Part shown: positions 55,480-64,000 of the stretch, in pieces
How positions within the stretch are numbered: the stretch's first letter is position 1
Layout of the letters: each line of letters opens with the position of its first letter
Assembly: GCA_006503475.1 (NCBI GenBank)
Contig: RSEH01000009.1
Coordinates: forward strand, 124,001 to 188,000
Direction: 5' to 3'
DNA length: 64,000 bases
Source: Stentor roeselii
Taxonomy: Eukaryota > Ciliophora > Heterotrichea > Heterotrichida > Stentoridae
Notes under the pieces: generated by a model
Told to the model about the DNA's origin: nothing
What the model saw: the letters and a program-made list of their open reading frames with translations, nothing else
Database searches by the model: none
Position numbers and translations under genes: made by a program

Positions 55480-55965
55480 AACGTTGTAGAATACTTGTGT
55501 TATCATATAATTTGTAAGTCTTTATGCTATTTAAATGTGGAGAGTAAAACGTGTATTGTCCTTATTCACGACTTCCTCTCAATTCGTCAAATCCTTCACA
55601 AAATCAAACAATACCCTCATCAAGACCTCAGCGAACAACCAATGATAAAAAAACCCTGACATTGAAAATCTCCTAAAATATGAAGACAATCCAAATCTCG
55701 AACCTCAACAACCACAAAGACCAAAAAGCCTCTACAAACTCCTCCAACAGATAAAAAACACGAAATCATTCATCATTCATGATTCAATCCTTCAAGTTCC
55801 ACAAACCTCTTCCCTCCAGACCCTCCCCCTCAACATAAAAAATCCAGCATTGAGTGAATTCAAGTCTTTATCCCTTCCAATTTTTTTCCTCTAACTTCTC
55901 ATTCCCTTATTTTTCCAGATCACTCTAATCTTCCAACTTTTAAGTAAATGTGGCTATAAATAAAT
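55480..55965. other. Spacer between MORN and pyrophosphatase genes
   Basis: 486 bp containing the disrupted small frame described at 55535. GCTATAAATAAAT directly precedes the pyrophosphatase ATG. A G/T to A/C switch lies near 55560. I see no RNA gene. Confidence 0.5.
55535..55894 (+). pseudogene. Small disrupted ORF, unknown product
   Basis: ATG 55535 opens a frame with a mitochondrial-presequence-like start (MWRVKRVLSLFTTSS). It meets adjacent TGA and TAA codons at 55643-55648, then stays open to TAA 55892 with coding-like content (NPDIENLLKYEDNPN, PKSLYKLLQQIKNTKSF). Another frame is open up to the A7 run at 55646 (LSIRQILHKIKQYP). No GT...AG intron of 15/16 nt spans the stops. Either a small gene is broken here, or a base miscount in the A run hides it. 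Confidence 0.35.
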
Positions 55966-58311
55966 ATGCTAGGAGAGACAGGTTCTTACGCCTTCATCGT
56001 GGCATCCTCATTAGTTGGCTTGGTTTACGGAGTAGTCCTGATCCTTGAGTTGACAAGAGTTCCAGTGGGTGAAGGAGATGGCAAATACCACAACAACGAC
56101 CATCACTACCTGGCTACCATGATCGGTGTCAAGACCGAGTTGCGCATCAACAAAGCTGGAGAGGAGTACTACGAAGATATGGGAAATCACTACGACAACT
56201 GGGATAAGGTGGAAGAAGCCTTAAAAACTATCTCTGCTGCCATCTCAGACGGAGCAATTGCTTTCTTAAAGCAAGAATACACCATCATGGCAATCTTCAT
56301 TGCTCTCTTCGCAGTCATCATCGCCTTTGCTGTTGATCAAAACTTTTTGTTTCTGACTACCTTTGCCTTTGTTCTTGGAGCTGTTACTAGCATTATTTCT
56401 GGATACATCGGAATGAAAGTCGCTGTTTACTCTAACAGCAGGACTGCCTATAGTGCTATTAATGAGCATCATGGACTTGCTAGAGCTTTCAGAGTTGCTT
56501 TCAGAGGAGGTGCTGTTCTTGGATTTGTACTTACTTCTTTGGCATTGCTTAACTTGGCTATTCTTATTTATTTCTATGAAATGCTTTTCTTACACTCAGA
56601 AGGTGTAAACAAGGAATACCTCTACGAATGCATAGCTGGATACGGACTCGGAGGAAGCACAATCGCCTTATTCGGAAGAGTTGGAGGAGGGATCTACACT
56701 AAAGCTGCCGACGTCGGAGCAGACCTCGCCGGAAAAGTAGAAGCTGGTCTAGATGAAGACGATCCCAGAAACCCAGCAACAATTGCTGATAATGTCGGAG
56801 ACAATGTCGGTGATATTGCAGGAATGGGATCAGATTTATTTGGCAGCTTCGCTGAAAGTACCTGTGCAGCTCTTGTGATTGCAGCGACATCACACGAACT
56901 TTCAGAAGACCAAGGTTATATGTTGTTCCCCTTGATGATCTCAGCGATAGGAATCATCGTCTGCATCATCACCTCCTTCGCAGCAACCCACGTGATGGAA
57001 GTAAACGCAGAAGAGAAAATCGAGAGAACCTTGAAATACCAGTTGATTATTTCAACAGTAATCCTAACCCCAGCCCTTTACCTTGCTTCAATCTTCCTTC
57101 TACCTGAGAGCTTTAATTTCAGAACAGTACATGACGTAAAGAACTGGCATATTTTCGTATGCCTTGCCTTCGGTCTCTGGTCAGGCCTGATCGTTGGTTT
57201 CATCACTGAGTACTACACTTCCCATTCTTACACCCCAGTCAGAGAAGTTTCAGAAGCCTGCAAGACTGGCGCAGCGACTGACATCATCTACGGACTGGCT
57301 CTTGGGTACTTGTCCTGCATTGTTCCCACTGTCTGTCTCGCCCTTACTATTTATTTCTCGTTCAAACTTGCTGGAATGTACGGAATCGCGATGGCGGCTC
57401 TTGGAATGCTTTCTAACCTCGCTATTGCCCTCGCTATTGACGGGTATGGACCTATCTCTGATAATGCTGGAGGCATCGTCGAAATGATTCACTTGAAAAA
57501 AGACATCAGAAAGAAAACTGACGCACTTGACTCTGCTGGTAACACAACTGCCGCCATTGGAAAAGGATTCGCTATTGGAAGTGCTGCTCTTGTCAGTCTT
57601 GCACTCTTCGGAGCCTTCATCACTCGAGTTGAAATGGAAAATGTCAACATCCTTGAACCTCTTGTCTTCGCAGGCTTGTTGGTCGGCGCCATGCTTCCCT
57701 ACGCTTTCTCCGCCTTCACCATGAAGAGCGTCGGAAAAGCAGCGAATGAAATGGTTGAAGAAGTCAGAAGACAATTCAGACTAATGAACTCTGACCCTCA
57801 CTACAAGACTGAATACGGACATTGTGTTGAAATCTCTACCAAAGCAGCATTAAAAGAAATGATCCTTCCTGGATGCATGGTTATTTTAACTCCTATTCTT
57901 ACTGGTCTTTTATTCGGAAAAGAAGCTGTCGCTGGACTTCTCGCTGGTATTCTTGTCAGTGGAGTACAAATGGCAACTTCCATGGCTAACTCTGGAGGAG
58001 CTTGGGATAATGCGAAGAAGTTTGTTGAAAAAGAAGCACTGGTTCCCAAGTCCAGTCATTTGTTCAAAGATATCAAAGCTGCCGCTGTCACTGGAGACAC
58101 TGTTGGAGACCCCATGAAGGATACCTCTGGACCTAGTCTTAACATTTTGGTCAAACTTTCAGCTATTCTGTCTTTGGTCTTCGGAACTTTCTTTGTGAGA
58201 TATGGAGGACTCGTCTTCAAACTATTCAACAAGGACTCTGAAAGCAGTGGAGATAATGGACATTCTGACCATCATGAAAGCAGCACAAATGAAACTGCAA
58301 CAGCACTTTAG
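55966..58311 (+). CDS. Vacuolar-type proton-translocating pyrophosphatase
   Basis: This is a 781-residue polytopic membrane protein of the H+-PPase family, which hydrolyses pyrophosphate to acidify vacuoles, acidocalcisomes or the contractile vacuole system. Signatures are [20 protein letters not shown] (PPi site, near residues 240-260), [36 protein letters not shown], and a C-terminal [13 protein letters not shown] and [30 protein letters not shown] carries Ala rather than Lys at the potassium-discriminating site, so this is the K-dependent type I class. The C-terminus adds a short His/Ser-rich tail. Codon bias suggests high expression. Confidence 0.96.
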   Translation: MLGETGSYAFIVASSLVGLVYGVVLILELTRVPVGEGDGKYHNNDHHYLATMIGVKTELRINKAGEEYYEDMGNHYDNWDKVEEALKTISAAISDGAIAFLKQEYTIMAIFIALFAVIIAFAVDQNFLFLTTFAFVLGAVTSIISGYIGMKVAVYSNSRTAYSAINEHHGLARAFRVAFRGGAVLGFVLTSLALLNLAILIYFYEMLFLHSEGVNKEYLYECIAGYGLGGSTIALFGRVGGGIYTKAADVGADLAGKVEAGLDEDDPRNPATIADNVGDNVGDIAGMGSDLFGSFAESTCAALVIAATSHELSEDQGYMLFPLMISAIGIIVCIITSFAATHVMEVNAEEKIERTLKYQLIISTVILTPALYLASIFLLPESFNFRTVHDVKNWHIFVCLAFGLWSGLIVGFITEYYTSHSYTPVREVSEACKTGAATDIIYGLALGYLSCIVPTVCLALTIYFSFKLAGMYGIAMAALGMLSNLAIALAIDGYGPISDNAGGIVEMIHLKKDIRKKTDALDSAGNTTAAIGKGFAIGSAALVSLALFGAFITRVEMENVNILEPLVFAGLLVGAMLPYAFSAFTMKSVGKAANEMVEEVRRQFRLMNSDPHYKTEYGHCVEISTKAALKEMILPGCMVILTPILTGLLFGKEAVAGLLAGILVSGVQMATSMANSGGAWDNAKKFVEKEALVPKSSHLFKDIKAAAVTGDTVGDPMKDTSGPSLNILVKLSAILSLVFGTFFVRYGGLVFKLFNKDSESSGDNGHSDHHESSTNETATAL

Positions 58312-58359
58312 GTCTTTAATTAGGTAAATTTTATTAAAATGGGTTTTATAAAATTTTGA

Positions 58360-61300
58360 ATGAACTACTTGAGCGAACCTTCACTCACCAAAAACTTGCA
58401 AACTACCAAAACAATCTTCAAAGACAACCTTTCAACTTGCAAGTCTTCTTCAATAATCGGCAGGAAAATCAACAATCTTTGCTTGACAGTGAAATCTGCA
58501 AAAAGTAAGAAGTTTACTCCGAATGTGTTGATTTCTCAAAGCAAAAAAAGAAATGAGTCTACTCGAAGACTGATTCATAAGAAGTCCCCGGGGAGAAGTC
58601 TCAGTTTAAATCGCCTTCTGAGTGATAAAGAGACGAAGCTTGATATTCCAGTGTACGTCTCTCCACCGAGAGGAGTTAAAAAAAACAAGGATAAAACTAA
58701 CAAATCTAGTCAAATCCTTGAAGACTTGCCAAGACTTGACGGCTGTGAGTCAGCCTGTCCTAGCACTTCTAGGGTTTTAAGGAAAAACAAAATAAAAACT
58801 AATAAGTCAAGTCAAATACTTGAAGACCTCAGCAAGTGCGAACGGCCTAGTCCTTATAACAGCTCAAAAATCATCACGAAAACACTTATCAAGAAAAAAG
58901 TTAACCGTTTAGAAAAGATTGAAAAAAATGATAGAAATGAAAAAATTGACAGTATTTTTAAGGACCCTGAGGAAAAATCAAGAATAAAAATAGAAAAACC
59001 GAAAGGTTTAAACATTCCTAGAAAAAAAACCAAAAAAATCGCTTTTTCTAAAATTTCTTCTGAAAATAAAACTCTGAGAGAAACTAAAAACAGTGACTTT
59101 GAAGAAATGAAGGTGAAAACTGATAGAGAAGCGAAAAAAATCAGGAAAAAAAAAGGTATCGATTTTTTCTCTATTTTTAAATCAAAGCCGAAAAAGCTAA
59201 ACAAATCCGCTGAAAACCTAAGACACAAAAAAAGTCCTGAAACTCCTTACGAGTCTTTAAAAAGGCTGAAAAAACCCAAAAAAATCCCCGATTTTCTAAA
59301 AGACGATATAAAAACCAAGGTCCCTCCTTCTCCAAAGCCCGAAAAAATAAAAAAACTAAAACTAAAGAAAAAGAAAAAAACCAAATCAATGTGGGTAGAA
59401 GACCAAAAAAGCACCCCGGCAATTCGAAGAAAAAATAAAGGGCAGTTATCAGAGGACAAGCGAGAAATGAGCTTAGAAAACAAAGAGATCCTTAAAGAAA
59501 AAATGCGAACTCTCAAGTTACGAGTTCGCCAAACGAAAAAAAATCTTTTATCTAAAGAAAAGTCTCCTCCAGACTACATCGACCAAGTCATTAAAATCCA
59601 AAGATGGTTCCGTCAAGTGAGGCCAAAACTTCAGTCATCTCTCACTTCAAGTGACTTAAGCCGCAATGAAAACCTCTTCATCACCACCAGATTCGTTCGT
59701 TCAAACTCTGACCTCGTCAAATCTTTTGAAAACCAAATTTTCGTTTCAGCTGAGTCTGAAGCGAAACAACTGAAAACCAAAACTTCCTTCAACTCGATGA
59801 ACGAAAACTCAGGTTCTGATATTTTATCGAAAAAAAAGGAAAAAAATGAAAACTGTCCGAAAAAAGTGCAAAAAATTCCTCCTCTTTATTTGAACTCGAT
59901 TCTTCAGTCGAAAAATCTTTCTGTTGACTTCAATTTTGAAAGCTCTGAACAACTTTTAGAAGATTCTGGATATGAAATTGAAAGTGAAGAGTATCGAAGT
60001 GAGTCTTCGGCGCAGGTTAGGCAGATTAGCAGTCTTGACATTGAAAGACAAAGTGAATCTTCAAGTCAGTCTTCAGTTCTTTCTAGGAAAAGCTTTGAAA
60101 ACTTCACTAGTGATGAAGAAGATAATGAAAAAGAAGATCAGCTTAATAACTGGATTTCTAAGTTCATTGAACGTGCTGAAGAAACAAAACTTTTACAATT
60201 TCATAATGAGGAAAACTCTGGAAATGACTTAAAAACTGATAAATTTCCTGAATTTTCAAAAGATTTTAAAGAAAAAAATGAGAATATAGGAAATCTTCCT
60301 GAAAATCCAAATGAAAAACCTGAAAACTCGAGTAAAAACATTTCAATTTTAAAACCCACAGCGAAAACTTCACCTATCCAAGAAAACCTGAAAGAACTTC
60401 AAATTCCTCAAGATTCTTTAGAAATCCAGTCAAAACTTCCAACAGACACAATTTCCAGTAGTTCTGAAACAAAGCCTCTCGAAGAAATTTTCCAGAAGCC
60501 AGTATCACTTTCATCATCTTACCAAAATCTCTTTAACAAGATTCGAGACATTTCAGGGAAATCATCAAAAGAGTTGATCGAGATGTACCCAGTAGAAAGT
60601 CCTCGTCTCATTTCTGACTACTCCAAAGATGACCTGAGCTATGAAGACTCTTCAGAACTTTCTCATCTAACTGACCCTGAAGTGTCTCTTCGAAGGATCC
60701 TTCAAAGCAACAACTCTCTTCAAAACGAGTTGATTGAAAGACCTGAAAACCGAATGATTCGAGATTCAGATTCATCAGATGACGACGGCAACACGTTGAA
60801 ACTTCATACAGACACAAACATCTCAGAAGAAAAACTTGAGTCTTTTTCTATTCAATCCAAGCCCTTTCTTTCAGAATACGACGAAAAAATCGACTTTTTA
60901 GTCCAAAGCGAAGTAGAAAATTTTACAGAGTGCATAAAGTTCCTGTTAGATCATAAAGAAATCGATGTAAGTCTACAGTTTATCGAGAAGTACCTGAAAA
61001 GCATGGAGGAAAAACTGAAATTAAATGAAGAAGAGATCTTGGAACTAATCAACACGCCTTCATACCAAGACCCAAACATGAAACTCGAGTATCTCCAGTC
61101 ATCAGCTTGTAAGGTCTTAATGAAGTTTCCCACTTTAGAGCTAATTCTTCCTCAAGACTTAAGCTCTGACTTGAAAGTCGAGTTTGAAGCCATGCAGATC
61201 CCAAGCAGGCAGATTTACTTACAAATGATCTTCGATTGTGTCAATGAAGCTCTTAATCATGTAAGACCTTTCGCGCTTTATGGCCTGCCAGACCCTTGGA

Positions 61301-61614
61301 GTCCTGTTTCTTCTACTTTGTATGGCGAAGGACAGATTCGGACTGTCTTTTCGAAGGTCTTGAGACTTGTGAAAAAATGGGAAAGTGTCAAATGTGGACT
61401 CCTCGTCACTCATATTGATTCACCTGATGAAGAAAAAGTCACGAAAAGTCGAGAAGAAAGACTCAACGTTTTACTTGCTCAGAACGTTCGAGATAGTGAA
61501 AATGCTTGGATGGACTATGAAGATGAAGAGGCTCAAACGAAAATTGAAGTCACTGGATTGGTCTTTGAGTCCCTTGTTCAGGAAACTTTTAATTTATTAC
61601 AAATATTTGATTAA
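58360..61614 (+). CDS. DUF4378 (TRM/CAP350-like) protein with IQ motif
   Basis: This is 1084 residues. The first 400 are extremely Lys-rich and disordered, with short repeats (KTNKSSQILEDLP and TNKSSQILEDLS), consistent with microtubule binding. An IQ-like helix is near 408 (VIKIQRWFRQVRPK). A long Ser/Glu-rich linker follows. The C-terminal about 140 residues fit DUF4378, the M2 region of plant TRM proteins related to CAP350: YLQMIFDCVNEALNHVRPFA and AWMDYEDEEAQTKIEVTGLV, then FESLVQETF. TRM/CAP350 proteins organise cortical microtubules and centrosomes, so a cortical or basal-body role is inferred. Its stop overlaps the stop of the converging gene. Confidence 0.72.
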   Translation: MNYLSEPSLTKNLQTTKTIFKDNLSTCKSSSIIGRKINNLCLTVKSAKSKKFTPNVLISQSKKRNESTRRLIHKKSPGRSLSLNRLLSDKETKLDIPVYVSPPRGVKKNKDKTNKSSQILEDLPRLDGCESACPSTSRVLRKNKIKTNKSSQILEDLSKCERPSPYNSSKIITKTLIKKKVNRLEKIEKNDRNEKIDSIFKDPEEKSRIKIEKPKGLNIPRKKTKKIAFSKISSENKTLRETKNSDFEEMKVKTDREAKKIRKKKGIDFFSIFKSKPKKLNKSAENLRHKKSPETPYESLKRLKKPKKIPDFLKDDIKTKVPPSPKPEKIKKLKLKKKKKTKSMWVEDQKSTPAIRRKNKGQLSEDKREMSLENKEILKEKMRTLKLRVRQTKKNLLSKEKSPPDYIDQVIKIQRWFRQVRPKLQSSLTSSDLSRNENLFITTRFVRSNSDLVKSFENQIFVSAESEAKQLKTKTSFNSMNENSGSDILSKKKEKNENCPKKVQKIPPLYLNSILQSKNLSVDFNFESSEQLLEDSGYEIESEEYRSESSAQVRQISSLDIERQSESSSQSSVLSRKSFENFTSDEEDNEKEDQLNNWISKFIERAEETKLLQFHNEENSGNDLKTDKFPEFSKDFKEKNENIGNLPENPNEKPENSSKNISILKPTAKTSPIQENLKELQIPQDSLEIQSKLPTDTISSSSETKPLEEIFQKPVSLSSSYQNLFNKIRDISGKSSKELIEMYPVESPRLISDYSKDDLSYEDSSELSHLTDPEVSLRRILQSNNSLQNELIERPENRMIRDSDSSDDDGNTLKLHTDTNISEEKLESFSIQSKPFLSEYDEKIDFLVQSEVENFTECIKFLLDHKEIDVSLQFIEKYLKSMEEKLKLNEEEILELINTPSYQDPNMKLEYLQSSACKVLMKFPTLELILPQDLSSDLKVEFEAMQIPSRQIYLQMIFDCVNEALNHVRPFALYGLPDPWSPVSSTLYGEGQIRTVFSKVLRLVKKWESVKCGLLVTHIDSPDEEKVTKSREERLNVLLAQNVRDSENAWMDYEDEEAQTKIEVTGLVFESLVQETFNLLQIFD

Positions 61615-62858
61615 GATTTGATTATGTTTGAATCTTTTTCTTCGAGTCTACTGCTTAACTCGTGCTTTGAACTTGATTTTGAAGAATTTCTTAATGTGGC
61701 GAATTTTTTAAGAGATGGTCTTGATTTTTTATTTTTTAGATGGAGGAGGGTTATATTCATTAGTTTTCGAACTTTTCCTTGGGTTGAATTGGGAAGGTCT
61801 TGGAAAATTTCGTTGAGACCTTGGAAACTGGGTCTGGGTGTTAGATAATTTGAACCATTTCCGAAGATTTCTGAAAGTTTCTGGTTTTCTTGCTCAAGAT
61901 CTGAGTTTCTGGCTTCTAAGAATTTTTCTCGATCGATTGCAGCTTTGATTTTCATTAAAGTGATTTCAAGGTAATACTGTTTTTTATAATTTTCCTCTTG
62001 AAGACTCCGGTTTTCTTGTTGGAGTTTCGAGATATTTTTATTGAGTTCTTCTATAATAAATTTAAATTTCTCTTCTTCACATTGATAATTATAAATACTT
62101 TTCGTGTTATTACTATTCTGCAGTCTAAGTTTCCTTACAATCACTTCATTAGTTTCAATGATTTCTTTAAGTTCATCAATCGACTTGCAGGCACTTGAAT
62201 ACCTTTCTTCCAAATTTTTGATTTCCAGATCTTTTTCCTTGAGTGGCTGAGAAATATTTGACTCAATAAACTTCTGCAGAGTCTCGATTTGCAAGTCTTT
62301 CTGTGCAAGTGAATTTTTGCTATCTGACTAATAAATACCAGAATTCAACTGACTGACAAAATCATTAAGTTCCTTATTTTTACTTTTGTAAGAACTCAGC
62401 AGTGAGTTCAAAGATTCATTCACAGAAACAACTGGAACTTCTTCACCTGCAAAAACCGCATCAGTGTACTTTTCGTAGACCTTCATTAAAACCTCTGCAT
62501 CAATTTTTCCTTTATGAACAAACAAGGACTCTTTTATGGTATTCACCACCAGTTTCATTTCTCTTGAATAACTCCCTTCATCTTCTGAACAAAGTTGAAG
62601 TAGTTTAAAAGCAAGTCGACTTTTCTTCAGTTGATTAGTGCATGAAAGTAGTTCAGAAACAGTGAAAGCCAGTTGTTTTTTCTTTTTAATGACAGGAGAT
62701 CTACACTTATCAAGCAGATCATCTGAGGACCTTACTAAAGTCAGTGAAACTGGACTTGTGCTGATATTAAATCTTCCTTCCTTCTTTTTTCCAACAGGAT
62801 TCCTGAGCTTATCTGAGATTTTTTCATGAACCTTCAGAAATTTCCTGGTAAAGGCCAT
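61611..62858 (-). CDS. Coiled-coil protein, two exons, 410 aa
   Basis: ATG 62858 to TAA 61613-61611, with a 15-nt intron at 62324-62338, gives 410 residues. Residues about 1-100 are basic (MAFTRKFLKVHEKISDKLRN). A helical segment follows (SELLSCTNQLKKSRLAFKLL). From about 150 to 310 a coiled coil runs across the splice site (YKSKNKELNDFVSQLNSDSK, then EKDLEIKNLEERYSSACKSI). The tail is basic and Ser-rich. No family is recognised. The last codon overlaps the stop of the DUF4378 gene on the other strand. Confidence 0.72.
62324..62338 (-). other. 15-nt intron
   Basis: GTATTTATTAGTCAG on the minus strand, containing the in-frame TAG that would end exon 1. Splicing within a codon (G + AT, Asp) links two coiled-coil frames into one. 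Confidence 0.87.
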
Positions 62859-62893
62859 TAAACAAGTTTTAATACCAAAGCAGCGTAGTATAA

Positions 62894-64000
62894 ATGGAGT
62901 TGACTATAAAACTCCTCCAATCAGGATACGTTGAAGGCAATTCTCTAAAAATCCAAGCACCTATTGATTCCTCTATTTTCACCTTAAAGGAACTTCTATC
63001 CTCTGAACTTTCTCTATCCACTTCTGACATCCGGGTATTGATGTTAAAGGACTTCAACGAGATTCTTCTTTCAGATGAGGACACTCTTATCACCCTGGGC
63101 ATCACTGAATCAACACGTCTCATGCTTGACGTTCTCAGTTCAGTCACTTTCGGAGAATCAGAAGCATTTTCAAAACTTCCTTCAAAAGACCTTCCATCCT
63201 CAGAGGTCATTCAGCGAGACTGGTTAGGACAAGTGATAGAAAAGATAAAATCAGGAAGTTTGACAGGAATTCTTCAGATAATCGGAGAGTACGAAAGAGA
63301 AAAACCAGGAAAAAACATCGATGAAGATGAAAACTTATTCTCAATGAGTACTTCAAACGGTTGGACATTGATGCATTTCGCTTGTTTTCACGGTTTTTCC
63401 AACATAGTCCAACTTCTGGTCGCTCGACAAGCGACTCCAAACAAAGAAAACGATGAAGACTTGACACCATTGATGATAGCTTGCAAAGAAGGTCACATTG
63501 AATGTGTGAGGTCCTTGTTAAAGCATCCAAGAGTGCAAGTGAACAAAATGACAGCAACGGAAAGTCCAGCTTTGCATAAAGCTTGTCGAAAAGGACTTGC
63601 GATAATAGTCCAGCTGCTCATCGAGCACAAGGCTTGCATGACTCTTGAAGACCAGAACGGGATGATTCCTTTGCAACACGCGAGCAGTCCTGAGGTATTT
63701 GATTTGATTCCCAGGTACATGGGCGACTTGGAACTGCAGAAGGCTCGAGGCGAGTCAGTCAGTCTCAAGGCTGAACCCATGGAAGGCGAGTTGTTGTTCA
63801 CCGGGTCACTCGTCATTCATGATGAGGTCCTTTTCGCGTATCTTGACCCAGAACGAGGCACTTTCGCTTGTTTCAAGTCGGAAGAAGACTTCAACAAACA
63901 CTGCAAGTCTTTAGTTTCTCTTCATTTAGTTGATGTTTGGGATGTGAAGTACTCTGAAGGCATCGGCGTCATCAATAAAGACGCACAGTGCTTTACACTT
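62894..64000 (+). CDS. Partial ubiquitin-like / ankyrin / PH-like protein
   Basis: An open frame from ATG 62894 runs to the right edge (369 codons). Residues about 1-85 look like a ubiquitin-like fold (MELTIKLLQSGYVEGNSLKI...LGITESTRLMLDVLSS). Four or so ankyrin repeats follow from about 150 to 275 (NGWTLMHFACFHGFSNIVQL, DLTPLMIACKEGHIECVRSL, ESPALHKACRKGLAIIVQLL, NGMIPLQHAS). From about 295 a PH-like domain begins (MEGELLFTGSLVIHDEVLFA). ANK followed by PH is the order in ORP1-type oxysterol-binding proteins, but the diagnostic domain lies beyond the window. GTATAA directly abuts the ATG; 35 bp separate it from the divergent gene. Confidence 0.75.
   Translation, partial: MELTIKLLQSGYVEGNSLKIQAPIDSSIFTLKELLSSELSLSTSDIRVLMLKDFNEILLSDEDTLITLGITESTRLMLDVLSSVTFGESEAFSKLPSKDLPSSEVIQRDWLGQVIEKIKSGSLTGILQIIGEYEREKPGKNIDEDENLFSMSTSNGWTLMHFACFHGFSNIVQLLVARQATPNKENDEDLTPLMIACKEGHIECVRSLLKHPRVQVNKMTATESPALHKACRKGLAIIVQLLIEHKACMTLEDQNGMIPLQHASSPEVFDLIPRYMGDLELQKARGESVSLKAEPMEGELLFTGSLVIHDEVLFAYLDPERGTFACFKSEEDFNKHCKSLVSLHLVDVWDVKYSEGIGVINKDAQCFTL

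Noticed and set aside
1-64000. TGA read as Trp (Blepharisma-type code)
   Set aside because: TGA ends several well-aligned genes (39409, 41942 and 43538), and conserved Trp positions use TGG.
1-64000. CRISPR arrays, tRNA, rRNA genes, telomeric repeats
   Set aside because: Looked for in all spacers; no repeat-spacer array, cloverleaf-like sequence, rRNA segment or telomere repeat was seen.

Overview
The window reads as somatic (macronuclear) DNA of a heterotrich ciliate, most like Stentor. The evidence is very high gene density on both strands, AT-rich sequence, and seven introns of only 15 or 16 nt. TAA, TAG and TGA all serve as stops (TGA ends the genes at 39409, 41942 and 43538) while Trp is TGG, so the standard code holds; this argues against Blepharisma and Condylostoma. 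Ciliary genes are prominent. The species call is inference.

Layout. 0-3.6 kb: an edge-truncated gene, a small ORF, a TPR gene diverging from a glutaredoxin, two misplaced halves of a von Willebrand A gene, and a basic orphan protein. 3.8-8.2 kb: a cathepsin B-like protease array with two near-identical intact copies and two decayed copies. 8.2-13.1 kb: sparse DNA, a multi-zinc-finger protein, a makorin-like ligase and a coiled-coil protein. 13.4-20.2 kb: a DP transcription factor, two histidine acid phosphatases, and an MAP3K-epsilon/Cdc7-type kinase. 20.2-22.4 kb: a macro-domain protein and the ciliary protein DRC10. 22.6-38.2 kb: a 4103-residue intron-free inner-arm dynein heavy chain, Nup85 and a PP2A B'' subunit, packed with 18 and 9 nt between them. 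38.7-43.4 kb: a START-like protein, a UCH37-like protein without catalytic residues, a TPR protein and a membrane carboxypeptidase-like protein also lacking catalytic residues. 43.5-50.5 kb: a long coiled coil, a SAM/cyclin-Y fusion, LAMTOR5, SBDS and a Merlin/IS1595-type transposase gene. 50.5-64 kb: a TPR protein, an acyl-CoA synthetase, a MORN protein, a proton pyrophosphatase, a DUF4378 (TRM/CAP350-like) protein, a coiled coil, and an edge-truncated ubiquitin-like/ankyrin/PH protein.

The genes do not form one pathway. Recurring themes are cilia and cortex (dynein, DRC10, MORN, DUF4378 protein), endolysosome and nutrient sensing (cathepsins, acid phosphatases, V-PPase, LAMTOR5), phosphorylation and cell cycle (kinase, PP2A B'', cyclin Y, DP), and core housekeeping (Nup85, SBDS).

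The most unusual signal is not a gene. The plus strand runs in repeated ramps from A+C-rich to G+T-rich and then drops back abruptly, roughly every 1-2 kb. The polarity is the same across genes of either orientation and across intergenic DNA. Other notable points are TATAA-like motifs placed almost on the start codon, extreme compaction (3-nt and 9-nt spacers, 18-bp divergent spacers, overlapping convergent stops), a fixed A five bases before the intron-terminal G, and two probable pseudoenzymes.
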